Shown: positions 44,401 to 56,368 of the stretch, piece by piece
How the letters are laid out: every line of letters begins with the position of its first letter
Numbering within the stretch: the first letter of the stretch is position 1
Source of the DNA: Ambrosia x helenae
Taxonomy: Eukaryota; Streptophyta; Magnoliopsida; Asterales; Asteraceae
Assembly: GCA_030844895.1 (NCBI GenBank)
Contig: CM061223.1
Span: 106,871,186 to 106,935,185 of the forward strand
Length of the DNA: 64,000 bases
Reading direction: 5' to 3'
Made by a program: the position numbers and the translations under genes
Notes under the pieces: generated by a model
Database searches by the model: none
What the model was told of the DNA's origin: nothing
The model's input: the letters and a program-made list of their open reading frames with translations, nothing else

Positions 44401-47400
44401 GCTTCGTATGTGCTAGGACAATTGCCTTCTAGGATATGATGGTTAGTTTTCTTGGTTTTAGATGATGCTTGAAGAGCTTCATACAAGGTCAGGTAACTTT
44501 ACATATGAACCCGTGATCAACTTTTAAAGGAGACAAAGATGTCTCATAACATTTTGGACGATGTTTATGTGTAAGTTTGGTGACATTCGAGATACTCTTA
44601 CGCCTTCAACCACATTGTTTAGAATAGAGTATATGGTGATCTTTGATTGACCTTTCGTATGAGTTGATTCAATAGAGAAGGTAGTAAAAATAAGCCTTTC
44701 CATAATTTAGTAAAATTCTCTTAGTCATTGGACACTTTAAAGCGCATGAGGTAGAGGTTGAGCTTGTGTAATGGCATGGTGCATCAGCGTGGTGTTTGAT
44801 TGAAGGAGAGTTAGTAAGTAAAAGTTCAAGGGTAGATGTTCACTTACCTCATAGGTGGTGAAGTCTCATGGCTTCGAGTGTTGAGGTTTTGGGACTCCTC
44901 GAACAATTCTTTAGCAAGGTGATACCATATGGTAAAAATATCTCCTAACCAACGCTTTTTGATGCTATGGTGGGCTACCTCTTTCATGTTGCTTCGTTGC
45001 TATAGTGAACAATTTCTGGAAGGCTACCTTCATGCTTCCTATTGGCAACTTCTATATTCTTATGAGCAGCTTCTATGCTCCTGACAGCTGGTTGCTGCCG
45101 TAGGGCAGGTGCGAATAAGGATTCACCCAACTCTATTATTTTGTGGAGTTCTAACGTTGTGGTAATTTGTCACGTACATGATTACTAGAAGTTGTTTGCC
45201 ACGATCCTTGGTGTCACCAAGTTGCATCGTTGCATTGGAAATTTGCTTGCGTGCTTCTTAGGTAGGCACGAGTAGCAATGCTCCCTTGTTTGATCATTTG
45301 TTGTGTTGCCCTAACCATTGCTTGAAGCTTCTTTGCTTGTTTTAGTAAGCCATTTGTTGTTCCACAAGTAGCTTTAATATTTCTTGTGGGTTATTATGTT
45401 TCTAAACCTCGTAGGCTTTGTGAGTATTAACCATCTATCGGACATTGCACACTTGATAGGATTAGTTTAGGCATATAGGCTCGTCTTTTATAGAACCTTC
45501 TTTTTATAAGGTTCCCTTAACGAGGTGTTTAAACTTTTCCATATATCGGCTCAGTGTTATTCTCTTGCAGTGTCGGCAGTATGTATGGAGGTTTTAGCAG
45601 GTTGCTTCGATGATTGAGCAACCTGCTTTAGTTAACCTTGATCTTGCCGATTTTGTTTATGCTTGGTTCTTTGTAGATAATCATGTGCAAGGTAAGTATT
45701 GTTATATCTTTTACATGAGCGGAGTCACCTGGACAGGAGCAATCAAAAGGACGATGTGTTGTTCTATAGCTTGCTTGATAAGTTCTTTGTCGCTTAGCTG
45801 CAATAAGCAACGTTCCTCCAATAGAGAAGCATATGCCTTATTCAGACCACGATTCTGTTCGAGGCTTCTTTACTCCTACCGATGACGTCACACGTGTAGC
45901 AATGTTCTTGTGACCATTTTAGCTTTTAGGGCAGTAGCCTTGACATGTGTAGGTAACCGGCTTCTCTACTTTTTAGTTCCTCAACTTCTTGGTTTCTAAA
46001 CTTCTTGATTCGTTCAAAATTAGGTACCCGTACCATCAGCCCCCAGTCATGAGTAGTCATGACGGCTTGTGACTTAGTACCTTTTTCTTTGATTTCTAAC
46101 TTCCCACGTGTGAGCTTTCTTAGCTTCTAGATATGTCAAGTTTTTGAGATCCAAAGATCCTTTTATCATGTATGAAGCTTCTCACTAGGTGCTTGAAGAA
46201 GTTTATGCTTATTTCAAGTAAGCTATTGATTTGGAACCAAGCCAAGGTTATAAATGTTTCCTTAAACATGTGACAACAACTAATATTTGTCTATTGTTCA
46301 ACATCGGACGCTTTCGCGAACACGTTTAGGAGTTTAACTTCCTTATGTGTCATGTCATTTGTGAGTATTTTGTGCAGCTAAAGTTTTTTATCCTATGAGC
46401 AAGATAGGACAAAGAGGTGAGCTTATTTAAATGAGGTGACTCGCTTGGATCTTTATGGCTTTGAGCCAATAGTCATCCTTATGGGATGTAATTTTTATAC
46501 GGTTGCCTCACTTGTGCCTCATGATACCATGGGCATGTTACTTGATAAGGCTAGTAGAGTAGGGATCTTGTGAAGGCGTAGGAGGCTTTGTAGCTTCCGC
46601 ACTTCTTGGCTTTACGAGTGGCCGCATTTCCCCAATGGTGTGTTATGGATCTTTCGAGGTTACAAAATTTGCTTGGTGATGCATTCGTGAGCTTATCAAG
46701 TTACCAGAGGTGAGGTCATTCGAAGCTCGTTTCATTCCCATAGAGTGGCTTCCCTTCTATGTAGGGGAGCGACTTATCTTGGCAAAGCATTGAATTGGTG
46801 CTAAATGGAGCAAGTACATAAGATTATGTTTTATGCTCTCCATAGTGAGTGGGATAAGCCTCCATTTCTTTTTTGGCATAGTATTTAGTAGCCTCCTTAG
46901 TATGAGGAGGTATCTTTATCCTTTCCCAAGCTGTCGGTCTTTTTAAGCGAGGCGTTGAGCCTGCCCTAAGCGATGCGCTCGTTCCCTTAAATGACCTTGG
47001 TGTATGGGAAAGATGTTAACTTTTTAAGGATGATTTGACCTAACGTGCTTCAATCCTTAGAAATCCTCGGTTTGATTCGTATGGTGAAGTATAGCTGAGT
47101 TGTCGAGCTATTAGCTTCTTTACCTTAGCTGAAAGCTATGTAGCGTATGACATATGAGCTAATTTTTGTAAATGATTTGTGTTTTTGTATCTTCCAATAT
47201 GTCATATGTTAAGCTTTATTCTTTCTTTTGTCAGTTGTAACCGTTTAAAGACAAGTTTGGCCTTAGAAAGCAAATATCTTGGAGGTACTCAAGGTACCCT
47301 ATTTATACGTGTTCTCTTCCCAAGGATTGCTTAGGTGTATGTAATATGTTGCATGCTTTAGACTACCTGCGTATAGCTTGTGCAGATCTAACATTTGTCT

Positions 47401-48289
47401 TTTCAATGTAAAAGTTAAAGTGTATTATTATGACATAGGTTCGAGCTTCTAGCTTGTAGCTTTAAGCTTCTATATTCGAGCTGCGAGCTTCTATCCTTGA
47501 GCTTCTAGTTTCGAACTATGAGTTTCGAGCTTCAAGCTTATAGCCTTCGAGATGTAGCTTATACTCGTAGCTTCCGGGTTGTAGCTCATGAGTTTACTGG
47601 TAGAGTTGTTTGCAGCTCCCGTATGGCACAGGCTACCGTATGGCAGCTGGTATGAGTAGTGTACTTTTTCCGATAGCTAAAAAGTTGAATAGTGTCGACA
47701 GCTGTCCTATGGGAGCTAGCGTACTGATATGAAGAGTTGTTTAGGCTAATAGTAGCATGTAGTTGCCCTATGGAGCTGACGTACTCTATAATATGAAGAG
47801 TTGTTTAGGCTGACAAAGCTGAATAGTAGTCTGTAGCTGCCCTATGGGAGCCAGCCTGCTTTACCTGACATAGCTAGCTGATAAAGTGTGTGTGTTTTTT
47901 GTTTTTATTTATTATTTATAAGTGAAGTTAATGGTTAGCTTACAAGTGCATGGGCTTTTTACACACCATGGTTACACTCATAAGTCCCTTCACTTTTACT
48001 AAGAATTTTGGGCCAAATATAGGTTAGGCTAAAAGTTAAAACGAGATGTAATGTTAGTTTTATTCAAGACTTTGTTTAACAACATTTAGAACTCTTGATT
48101 ATTTCTTGAGAAGCTCGTTTCAGCGATATGAGAAATAAAATATTTTTACACTTTATCTTGTTTAGGCTAGTAGGAGTTTTTAGGAGCTTGTGCCTAATGT
48201 TAATATCGAGAGAGCGATCATGTGCTTGTATCGCATGTGCACATGAAGTGAAGTGAAGAGCTATAAATGAATGTTTAGTACACAAAGAT

Positions 48290-48560
48290 GTAAAATGAGC
48301 TTACATAGAGGATGATTTCTAGCCCAGGGAGCTTCCCTTGGGGAGCAAGTATTGACCCCATTTCGGTATGAACGTTTAGTATATTAAGATGTAACATGAG
48401 CTCACGCAGGGGAGGACTTCTAGCCCAGGGAGCTTGCCTTCCATACCTGCAAAGTGTTGACCCTCTTTTTGTGCAAGTTTAGCATATTAAGGTGTAACAG
48501 AGGCTGCCATAAGGGAAGGCTTCCCGCTCATGGTGCTTCCTTATGGGAGCGAGTGCTGAC
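48290..48560 (+). repeat. 113-bp tandem repeat, about 2.5-3 copies
   Basis: Units share aagatgtaacatgagct, tagcccagggagcttccctt and a tattgacccc-type end. The third unit is more diverged. Confidence 0.7.
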
Positions 48561-48885
48561 CCCCCTTTCTATAGGTCAGCAGGTGTTTTTGCCATTTTGG
48601 TGAAAGATACCACTTTTTATGCTTTTAAGGTCTGATTTGCTTTTGACTGAGCACCTATGTTGATTAGTGTGTAAGAAAGTCTGACTTTTGACTTTTCTTA
48701 CTTTTTTACTGTTCACCACTGTAGCAGGGGCTGCTATATAGCAGCCTGGAGCTTCCTGGTTGCCCTATTTATAGTTTAGAGAGGCTACCCAGCTCCGATT
48801 TATGTGATCTTTTTTTTTACTCGTAGATCAGTTGTGGGATTCTTGCATCCACGTCGTGAATTATAGTGTTGATGATATCACTTAC

Positions 48886-49449
48886 TAGGGCTGTAAACGA
48901 ACCAAACGAACACGAACAAGGCTTTGTTCGTGTTTGTTTGTTAAGGTTTCTTGGACAAACGAACCGTTCACGAACACATTAACAAACATAATTCTATGTT
49001 TGTGTTTGTTTGTTAAGAAATTCAGTTGTTTGCGAACTGTTCGTGAACACGGGTCTTGAACACAAACAAAGACAAACATTTAATATGCAACTAACTAAAA
49101 AAACATTGTTAATATTCATCGTTAGACAAAGTACATCCACTAAACGAAAAGTTAAATTGTACTAAATTAGACATAATTATCTAAAACTATTAGGCATGAA
49201 TACATGATATTCCTAATTCAAAATTTCATAATTATCTTAAGTTTTAACTAGTATATAAACAAACACATTGCCGAACGTTCACGAACGCAATCGAACGAGC
49301 GAGACATTTGTTCGTGTTTGTTTGTTTAGTTAATCGAACGGATTTTTTTGTTCGTGTTCGTTCATTTATTAAACAAACAGACACAAACAAACTTCCCACC
49401 GAACGATTTACGAACGGTTCACCGAACGTTTGGTTTGTTTACAGCCCTA
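48886..49449 (+). mobile_element. Non-autonomous hAT element, 564 bp
   Basis: Termini TAGGGCTGTAAACGAACCAA and the complement TTTGGTTTGTTTACAGCCCTA-type end (TIR of about 24 bp with few mismatches), flanked by the 8-bp target duplication TCACTTAC (48878-48885 and 49450-49457). Subterminal regions are dense in CGAAC / GTTCG motifs (cgttcgtgtttgtttg and complements). The centre is AT-rich. No transposase. It shares the TAGGGCTGT start with the element at 32830-33581 but not the internal sequence. Confidence 0.93.
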
Positions 49450-50133
49450 TCACTTACAATGGAGCTGCGGTATGGCAGCCTGCAGCATGAGTTGTACAAG
49501 ATGCAATATTTGTTGTACTAGAGACTTTAATGTTGGATAAAGTTGTTTCCTGCCTCTATCCTCTTTTGTGCATTATTTTCACACACTTTTATGTGTGCTA
49601 AAAGACAAAAATGGGATAGTTAAACCTTGGGACAAGTGTGCACACATCTTCCTATAGAATTATTCTTTAAAGAATATATTGTAAGATGTTTCCTTCTTTT
49701 TTTCATTAGATTCTTTGCGAGGATAATATTTCATAATATAATATCCTCTTTGAATGACTTTTTTTGATGACACCACATAAAGTGGGGTTGAGTAGTATGT
49801 ACACAAAATCTTTCATTTCTTTAGCTTTTTTGACCATATTTGAACTAAGTGTAAACATGTGTTCAAAAGGTTGTAATTTTTCATCAAGAATATGAGTAGA
49901 TTTTCAGGTTTGACGTTTTTATCAAAGAAGTTACATGTAGCAACCGAGTTACAAGTGTATGGAACCCGGTCACGGGCGTTTTGAACATGTAATACGTGGA
50001 GCAAAAAACGCAAACATGTGTAGGAGGTGTAGGAGTGATTTTTCCGGTAAGAACATCCTCTCCGTCCATAAAAATAAAGAACTTAGGAACATTTGGGGCT
50101 AAACCACAAAGAGTTTCATGTTCTAAGCGTGAT
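49450..50133 (-). other. LARD 5' leader with a short gag-like ORF
   Basis: On the minus strand an ORF passes from the LTR/PBS into the interior (50168 to 49884). Past the PBS it reads LEHETLCGLAPNVPKFFIFM and DGEDVLTGKITPTPPTHVCV. It may be a relic of a gag start, but I do not recognise a domain. The rest is AT-rich, without ORFs. Confidence 0.45.
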
Positions 50134-50152
50134 AGCCCCACGGTGGGCGCCA
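50134..50152 (-). promoter_or_regulatory. LARD primer binding site, minus strand
   Basis: Minus strand TGGCGCCCACCGTGGGGCT, two bases inside the LTR that ends at 50155. A TGGCGCC start is usual for plant gypsy PBSs. It fixes the minus orientation of the element. Confidence 0.8.
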
Positions 50153-52722
50153 CTTGTTGAAACAACAAGGATAAGGAATGGAGATGGTATGGACGTCTCT
50201 TCGGGTTGGACCTAACACCTTCCGAGCATGTACCTGCACCACGAACAACTCGTTAGAAGGGGTTCAAAGACCGGGGTCTTTGGACCGCCCTCCGACGCTC
50301 AACATTAGTGATTTATCCCAAGAAATGTACATAAAAGTAAATATAAAGGAGTAAATGAGGGATACGAAGTATGAGAGGAGGTGGTGGTTGAAACCCGGCG
50401 GTTAGCTAGCAGCAGAGGTGATTTCGGGCTGCTTAGCTCGATGGCTGAAGGTTGGTTATTAGAACCATGGATTCGTAGACTGTTGATATGGCAGCTCCAG
50501 GGCTCCGTTAGGGGAGCTCGTGAGTTCAGCAGGGGAGCTTAACAGCTCAATTGAATGTAATTATAGAGAGTTCCTGTGTCACACCCTCAAAATCCACTTG
50601 CGGAGTTTTACCGCGAGGCGCATGACAAACCAGGATCCAAACCAACGATCACAATAAACAAGTCTAACATGAACATGATGCAATTTCAAAACATTGTTTA
50701 AAATCCCTGTTTACAGCGGAAGCTTATTCAAAACAGTATCTCAAAGTAACCAAATGTTCAACATATGAAAACCATGCGACTCTAACTAGACGCCGTGCAG
50801 ACGCGTGCGCCCTAGTCCAGTAGTGCTACCTTAGCGACCTGAGAAAACATGTAAAAGTTTACGTCAGCACAAAAATGCTGGTGAGTTTACAGGTTTTGTA
50901 ATCCAAGTACCAAGTCCACCTGTCCATACTATAACAAATCGAAAACCAGTGTACGCTAGCTAGGCGTATGTTTTGTTACTACCACGATTGGAAAACCATT
51001 ACTAACTCGAATACCAGATGTTGTGCCTGAAAAGTAAACCAGTTGTTCCTGTTGTTCCTGTTTGAGACAATATGCACTCGCCCGGCCCTCCAAGCCGACG
51101 AGCGGGGTTGGTCACTCCCAATAGATCTATTCACATTTCCCCGTTGTGCTAACCCGCACATTCATGGTTTCCCCCGGGACTTCCAAAGATCGTATAGTAA
51201 ACCATAGAAACCCATAGTATGACAGTTGTTACCAAAACATAAGTTTAACACATGTTTTCTCCCCCAAAAAGTGAAACCAGTTAAAAGAGGGGCCGTAAAC
51301 TCACCTTAACGTGCAAGCAAAGAATCCGAACAGCATGCAATATATGCTACCGACACCCTAATAACAGTGTCGCTCAGTGAGTATAGGCGTAATATCATTA
51401 CCCATATAACTCGTTTGTCCAAGGCGTTTTAAATGTTCAAAAGTGTGTATGCGACGCCTAGTGATTCTACATGCAATAGTAAACCCTACGGACCCGTTGG
51501 TGAATACGTTGGTTACAATTAGTTTCTACATTCCGTATGTGTCTCAGACAAGTGTACTTCAGTTACATGTCAATTCCATACCACCTATGACCTCAATTAA
51601 TCACAGAAGCACATAATACACAATCTGTGTTTTCAGGACAGATTGTGCGCCATAGAAATGAATTTATTTAAAATAGCAAATCAGTGAGTTAACCTCCCAA
51701 AGTTTTACTGAATTTTCTTTGGGATTCACTCGACAATACCTATTTTTGTTTTGTCTTAATTCCAAACACAAAAATTATGAAAATTCGTACAACACAGCTA
51801 TGTCCAGAAAATCTCCTCAACAGGTCAGTTTAGTAGGAAAATTCTTAAAAATTGTGTATTCATCCAAACGAGATGAATCCACTTGGAAAAGCTCTATTTT
51901 TCCAGTATTGACCTACTGGAAAAATTTCATGATCTAATTCCTTGTAAATCTCAAGTTATGACCATTTAAAGTTAGCCCAGTTTACAAATCCGAAAATCTG
52001 ATATGACCCCTAATCAATTATAATTCCAAAAACGACTCAAACGATGTCCAAATTCGATGGTTTTGCCCATTATGAAAAGCTAAGACCTTGTACGTTACAA
52101 TCATGCAAAGAATCGATCAAACCAATTATTTTCAAGCCACGAAACAGACCCTACAAGTCGACATTCAGAATCTGTCCAGATTCCAATCGTGCAATATTAT
52201 CAATTATATCAAACCCTAGTTGCATATTATCAATCAATAACACCTAATAATCATCATACAACTTTAGTAAGAATCATATCTGATCAAAACCCTAATTATA
52301 CATCACAACCATCATTATTCACAAACCCTAGAAGTCTAAAACATCAAGAACATGCATAATCATGCAAAACATATAACATTCATTATGTAACAATGTGGTT
52401 GACCCTTTTAATCTTCTTAATCCTCATGTTTTAACTTTTATAAAATACTTTCAGACCTGGACAAACTTGTTATATGATTTTTATAGTAAAAACATAAGGT
52501 AAAAGCGTAAGAAATCATAAGTTATACCCTTAGCTCTTCAAATCAATCAATCGCGCGCCTTGGAGCCTCCCAATTGATGATCTTGAGCCTTAGCAGGAGT
52601 TTTTGGAGTGAAATATTCGTGTGGGGCAGTAAGGGGGCGATTAGGGTTGAGTATGGGGGTTGCATGGGGGTTAAGGATGCTTAAATATGAGTTTGAGGCG
52701 GTTTAAACCCGACTGGAAGTTT

Positions 52723-52760
52723 CGAGCGGCCGCTCGGAGCCTGTGAGCGGCCGCTCACAG
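52723..52760 (+). repeat. Paired NotI-type palindromes in the solo LTR
   Basis: CGAGCGGCCGCTCG (14 bp, perfect) and CTGTGAGCGGCCGCTCACAG (20 bp, perfect), four bases apart, in an otherwise AT-rich region. They sit at the position where related LTRs carry GGCGATTAGG-type palindromes, just before the LTR's putative TATA on the minus strand. Confidence 0.9.
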
Positions 52761-53045
52761 GTCCGAGGCGCGCGCTTTTGCTTCGTTTCGCCTCCCGACG
52801 CGTTATCCATCGACGTTTTCGTTATTTCGGACCGTAACAAGTGTAACCCCATGCGTTAAGACCCTAATCAACCTCATGCTCCACTTTAATGATTTTTATT
52901 AACGTGTTCGGTTTAGGTTCACATAATCACGTATGGTTTTCACATAAGTTTGTCAGATATCACCGAGACACATAAGTTTATTATTCACCAACGTCCGAGG
53001 TTCACTAATCATGTAATCACATATTAACTCACACAAGGAGTCAAA

Positions 53046-53260
53046 ACCCGACCCACACAAGGAGTCAAGCATCTCATAACCCGAGATGTGAAAGTAGTCC
53101 CAAACCGGACTAGAAACCCGACCCACACAAGGAGTCAAAGCATCTCATAACCCGAGATGTGAAAGTAGTCCCAAACCGGACTAGAAACCCGACCCACACA
53201 AGGAGTCAAAGCATCTCATAACCCGAGATGTGAAAGTAGTCCCAAACCGGACTAGAAACC
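53046..53260 (+). repeat. 71-bp tandem repeat, three copies
   Basis: Units start acccgacccacacaaggagt at 53046, 53116 and 53187, nearly identical (first unit one base shorter), inside the solo LTR. Each unit contains the short inverted repeat catctca...gagatg. Confidence 0.92.
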
Positions 53261-53847
53261 GTTTTGTAAGTTGTCTCAAACCCGAGACGCATGCTTTTGA
53301 GAAAAGAGTAGTGAAACTCACAACAATGCACGTATGTCCTATCTAGCTATCTAGCTAACCCTCGTTAAGTATAACATACGCGTGACTCGCTAAGGTAGAC
53401 TTTAATCTAGACAACGTTGTTAACCAGAATTTGCCAGGTGTCACATCCTGGGCTGCTGATGTGATACTTTAGCAGCTCGTAGGCTCCCCTATGGGAGCTA
53501 GGCATATTAGTTAGTGGGGGAATGTTTCTAGAGAGAGGGAGAGAGTGAGATGTCTTGAGTGGAGAGCAAGACAAATGGGATGGGTTTGAGTGAAGGTGTG
53601 ACCCCTCTATTTATAGAGGGTGAAACCCCAAACCCTAATAGGTTTTGTATTAATGGGCTGGGCTGGCCCATAAATGTTGGACCCACCTTTATTATTGACC
53701 TCCTGTAAGGCAGGTCCTGTGCTAGGGAGCTAAGGAGCCGTTGTATGTAGCTTCTCTATACCAGCTTATGGCTTTTCGACTTCCTAGCCCGAGCCTGATA
53801 GCTTCTTAAATATGTTTAAACGTGGGGTTTGGGTACCCACGTCATCA

Positions 53848-55100
53848 TGTATATAGTTTGTTAACTCGGATATTGTAAATTTGTTACTTTGCATTAATTC
53901 AGTTTTTTAGAGATATTCGGATTTGATAACAAGTCAACAGATGTGGTAAAATAGAATATAGAATAAAATGAGGATACTTTAAACACTGAAACTTTGTGTG
54001 AGAACATTTGTTGACAAGTCAAAAGATGTTATAAAACAGAGTATATGCAACAAAATGAGGATATCTTTCAATACTGTAGAATGGGTCAAAGAGATTCTTA
54101 TTTAATCTCAACAGAGGCTCGAATTCCAAACTTAATGATTACGATTTTGAACTTAGTTTATTAAAGTAACAATAATTTCAAATTATTAAGAATGTTATTT
54201 TATTATTTTTGTGTTCCAATTGTGTTTCACTCTATAAAGGCCCCAAAATTAAGTTCCAACTTTATATTTATTTGAAATGCAACTTATACTTAAAAATGAA
54301 CTTTACAAATAGATGGTTTATTCACCCTATAAAGGGGGAGGAATTCCCAATAGTCATTTTCCAACTTTATATCCCTTCAACTATTTTCACTTTGCAACTC
54401 TCCATCTCATATGCATAATGATATTACGTTCAAATGCCTTTCCACCAGTCTTCTCAAAGATTCTTACACTCAAAGAAAAAAGGATTACCTACAATCCGTT
54501 GGTAATGAAGTTGGAATTGGTGTTTTTCAAAGATTCATACAATCAAAGAAAAACATCAATCCATTATTACTACATCTAGAGCATGTTTAGAAAGTTTAGG
54601 GTTTTCGAACTTGATGATGTTTAGCTACAAACGGTTGTCGTCGTACTGCTTTTGTTTGTGTTTGTGCTTTTGTTCCGATGACAAAGGCAAGGAAGATCAT
54701 TCTCTATGGTTTGTTTGTTAGAATACTTTTTTTTAATGTTTGCTTGTATTTTGTATGTAGTTTGTTAACTCGTATATTGTAAATTTGTTACTTGGTATTA
54801 AAGCAGTTTTTTTAGAAATATTTGGATTTGTTCTATTAGAAGACTTGCATTTTTTATGTAGTTTGTTAACTTGGATATTTATTGAAATTATGTAATTGCA
54901 ATAATAAGTTTGAATCCTATAACAGGTGTTTGACAAATTTCTTGACAAGTCAACAGATATTGGTAAACAGAGTATACAATGAAGTCAGAATACCTTCGAA
55001 CACTACAAGACTTTGGTCAAACAGATAGTTATTTTATCTCAAAAGACTTTTAGAAAACTTTGACCAAATGTTCAGGCAAAAACTATTGGTAATGAAATCT
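53848..55100 (+). repeat. Remains of a ~1-kb tandem-repeat array flanking the LARD
   Basis: 53930-54757 repeats the left flank (36900-37839): same agtcaacagatg block, cttaatgattacgattttga, TATA-like ctataaagg, and the attttgtat end. Then gtagtttgttaactcgtatattg restarts a third, partial unit up to about 55100. The LARD inserted inside one unit. No coding potential that I can support. Confidence 0.75.
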
Positions 55101-56055
55101 CAGTTGAAGATTAAGATTGTCTGTTTCTTTTTAATATCTGTTCTGCCAAACAGAGTTTTTCATGCGTCTGTTGATTTATCTCTCCGTAGTTGTAACACCC
55201 TCCAATATTAAAATATCTGATCACTATCTATCAACTGGCATCATCAAATTAAAGGATCAGATTTTAGTAAACGGATTTTACTTACAACAGATAATTGAGT
55301 TTTTTATTTGTTATTTAGTAAAAATAGAGAAATTGTGTTAAAAAATAATATACTCTTCTCGTGTTTTTACACGAGAATTCACCTGTATATTTTATTACAA
55401 AAAGAAGTGGTCTTTCATTTAAAGTAAAAAAAAAAAATACACGAAAATTTCAATTGGGAGCCTTTGTGATTATTACTACTGAAGGCTGTCATGTCAATAT
55501 ATTCTGAATTTATTCGTTGCCAATGGGCCAATCAATAATTGTTGGCAAAAGTTACAAAACACAGTTATATTTTACTTTTTCCATGATAGTCATTTTTTTG
55601 TTTTTTATAGTAATAGGCAAATGCCGCCTGGGGCTAAAGACTAAACGCCAACTAAGAGGATTCGCGTTAGGATATCCATTTTAATGCAGGTGAGTTGTCT
55701 ATGTTATAAAGAATGGTTGTAATGGTCTGGGAAACGGCATGAAAGGGTAAAATTGGAGCCCATTTTACATGAGCACACCGCCTCCCTTCAAGCCAAAGGG
55801 GCACTAACCGGGGGCATGCGAAAATTTTCGCATTTGTGAAAAATGGAATGGTCCAATGAGGGTTTGACACTTCATTTTTATTTTTATTTTCTTTTTTAAT
55901 TCAAATTTAATACCATTAAATATTCACCTCACCCCACACCACACCACCCCTTATAAATTTCAAGCCTCTTTCACCTACTAAGTGACCCTACATTGCCAAG
56001 TGTCAAAAAATGTCCCTTTCACCAACCAAATTTCACCCACCATTACACATGGTCT

Positions 56056-56056
<1 letters not shown>
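55101..56056 (+). other. AT-rich spacer, possible MITE at about 55690-56048
   Basis: No gene. A segment from tggttgtaatggtctgg (about 55703) to ccattacacatggtct (about 56030) has short complementary ends (GTAATGG / CCATTAC) and may be a Harbinger-like MITE; weak. A poly-A run of about 45 starts at 56059. Confidence 0.35.
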
Positions 56057-56103
<47 letters not shown>

Positions 56104-56106
<3 letters not shown>

Positions 56107-56368
56107 AACCATAGGTAGGGAGCTCAATTGTAAAAGATCCATGGCTGAAAGGTCATGGGTTTCGATTATTGAAAGCGTCGGGTTTTTATCGATTATTCCA
56201 TTGTCGTGCTTTCACGCGGGTGAATAGTCGGGTTTTCCCCAAAACTGGTGAAATTGATGAAACCAGGAGCTTCCTTACATGTCTGGCGATGCCGGGTGGA
56301 AGGGATCCTGATTTGACTTAATAGGGACTTCGAAGGGAGTTCTTGGTAAATTTCGTTGGCTGTTCAAA
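56104..56368 (+). repeat. tRNA-derived SINE, copy A
   Basis: ggtagggagctcaattgtaa (A-box region) and ggtcatgggtttcgattatt (B-box region; one extra T compared with copy B) are tRNA-like. The body continues to cgttggctgttcaaaaaaag. It carries a 24-bp internal insertion relative to copy B (gaaagcgtcgggtttttatc). Plus-strand, polymerase III type promoter by inference. Confidence 0.7.

Larger units (their letters stand above)
41298..48885 (-). other. LARD interior, repeat-rich, non-coding
   Basis: No ORF longer than about 100 codons and no retrotransposon enzyme motifs on either strand. It is packed with degenerate repeats around gagcttct / agcttctt. Clear blocks: about 42680-42900 (spaced gtgagcttct); 44085-44400 (about nine copies of a 27-30-bp unit with tatgtaagaatg and cttctt); 47440-47600 (gagcttcta, 12-18 bp spacing); 47640-47870 (about 85-bp units with ctatgggagct); 48290-48560 (three units of about 113 bp with tagcccagggagctt). 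A second copy of the LTR-proximal text cagcccccagtcatgagtag lies at about 46038. Confidence 0.7.
50577..53445 (-). repeat. Solo LTR of a gypsy-type element, 2.87 kb, minus orientation
   Basis: TGTCACACCC...GGTGTCACA with target duplication TCCTG (50572-50576 and 53446-53450). Its complement matches 57006-59687 and, more closely, 62557-64000, so it is the same family inverted. Features: a three-copy 71-bp tandem repeat (53046-53260) and two perfect GC-rich palindromes (52723-52736 and 52741-52760). No internal genes: solo LTR. Confidence 0.88.
37840..53847 (-). mobile_element. LARD-like non-autonomous gypsy element, minus strand, 16 kb with nested insertions
   Basis: Outer ends TGTTGAAAC (37840) and GACGTCATCA-type (...gtcatca, 53847), with target duplication TGTAT at 37835-37839 and 53848-53852. 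A related sequence without insertion at about 54745-54775 (attttgtatgtagtttgttaact) supports the site. On the minus strand: 5' LTR 53847-50155, PBS near 50152-50134, interior, 3' LTR 41297-37840. No RT, RNase H or integrase was found in the 8.86-kb interior, which fits large retrotransposon derivatives (LARDs). Each LTR carries an inserted solo LTR, and the interior a hAT element. Confidence 0.85.
50155..53847 (-). repeat. LARD 5' LTR (right copy), interrupted
   Basis: Parts 50155-50576 and 53446-53847, separated by a solo LTR. A minus-strand TATA box (ctataaatagag, 53605-53618) fits the minus orientation; in the left LTR the same site is altered (ctgtatttatggag, about 41033). Confidence 0.87.

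Noticed and set aside
41298..50133. Host protein-coding gene inside the LARD
   Set aside because: Only ORFs under about 100 codons, without motifs, on both strands; repeat structure and LTR/PBS context explain the region.
53046..53260. CRISPR-like or direct-repeat regulatory array
   Set aside because: Three contiguous 71-bp units with no spacers inside an LTR: a simple tandem repeat.
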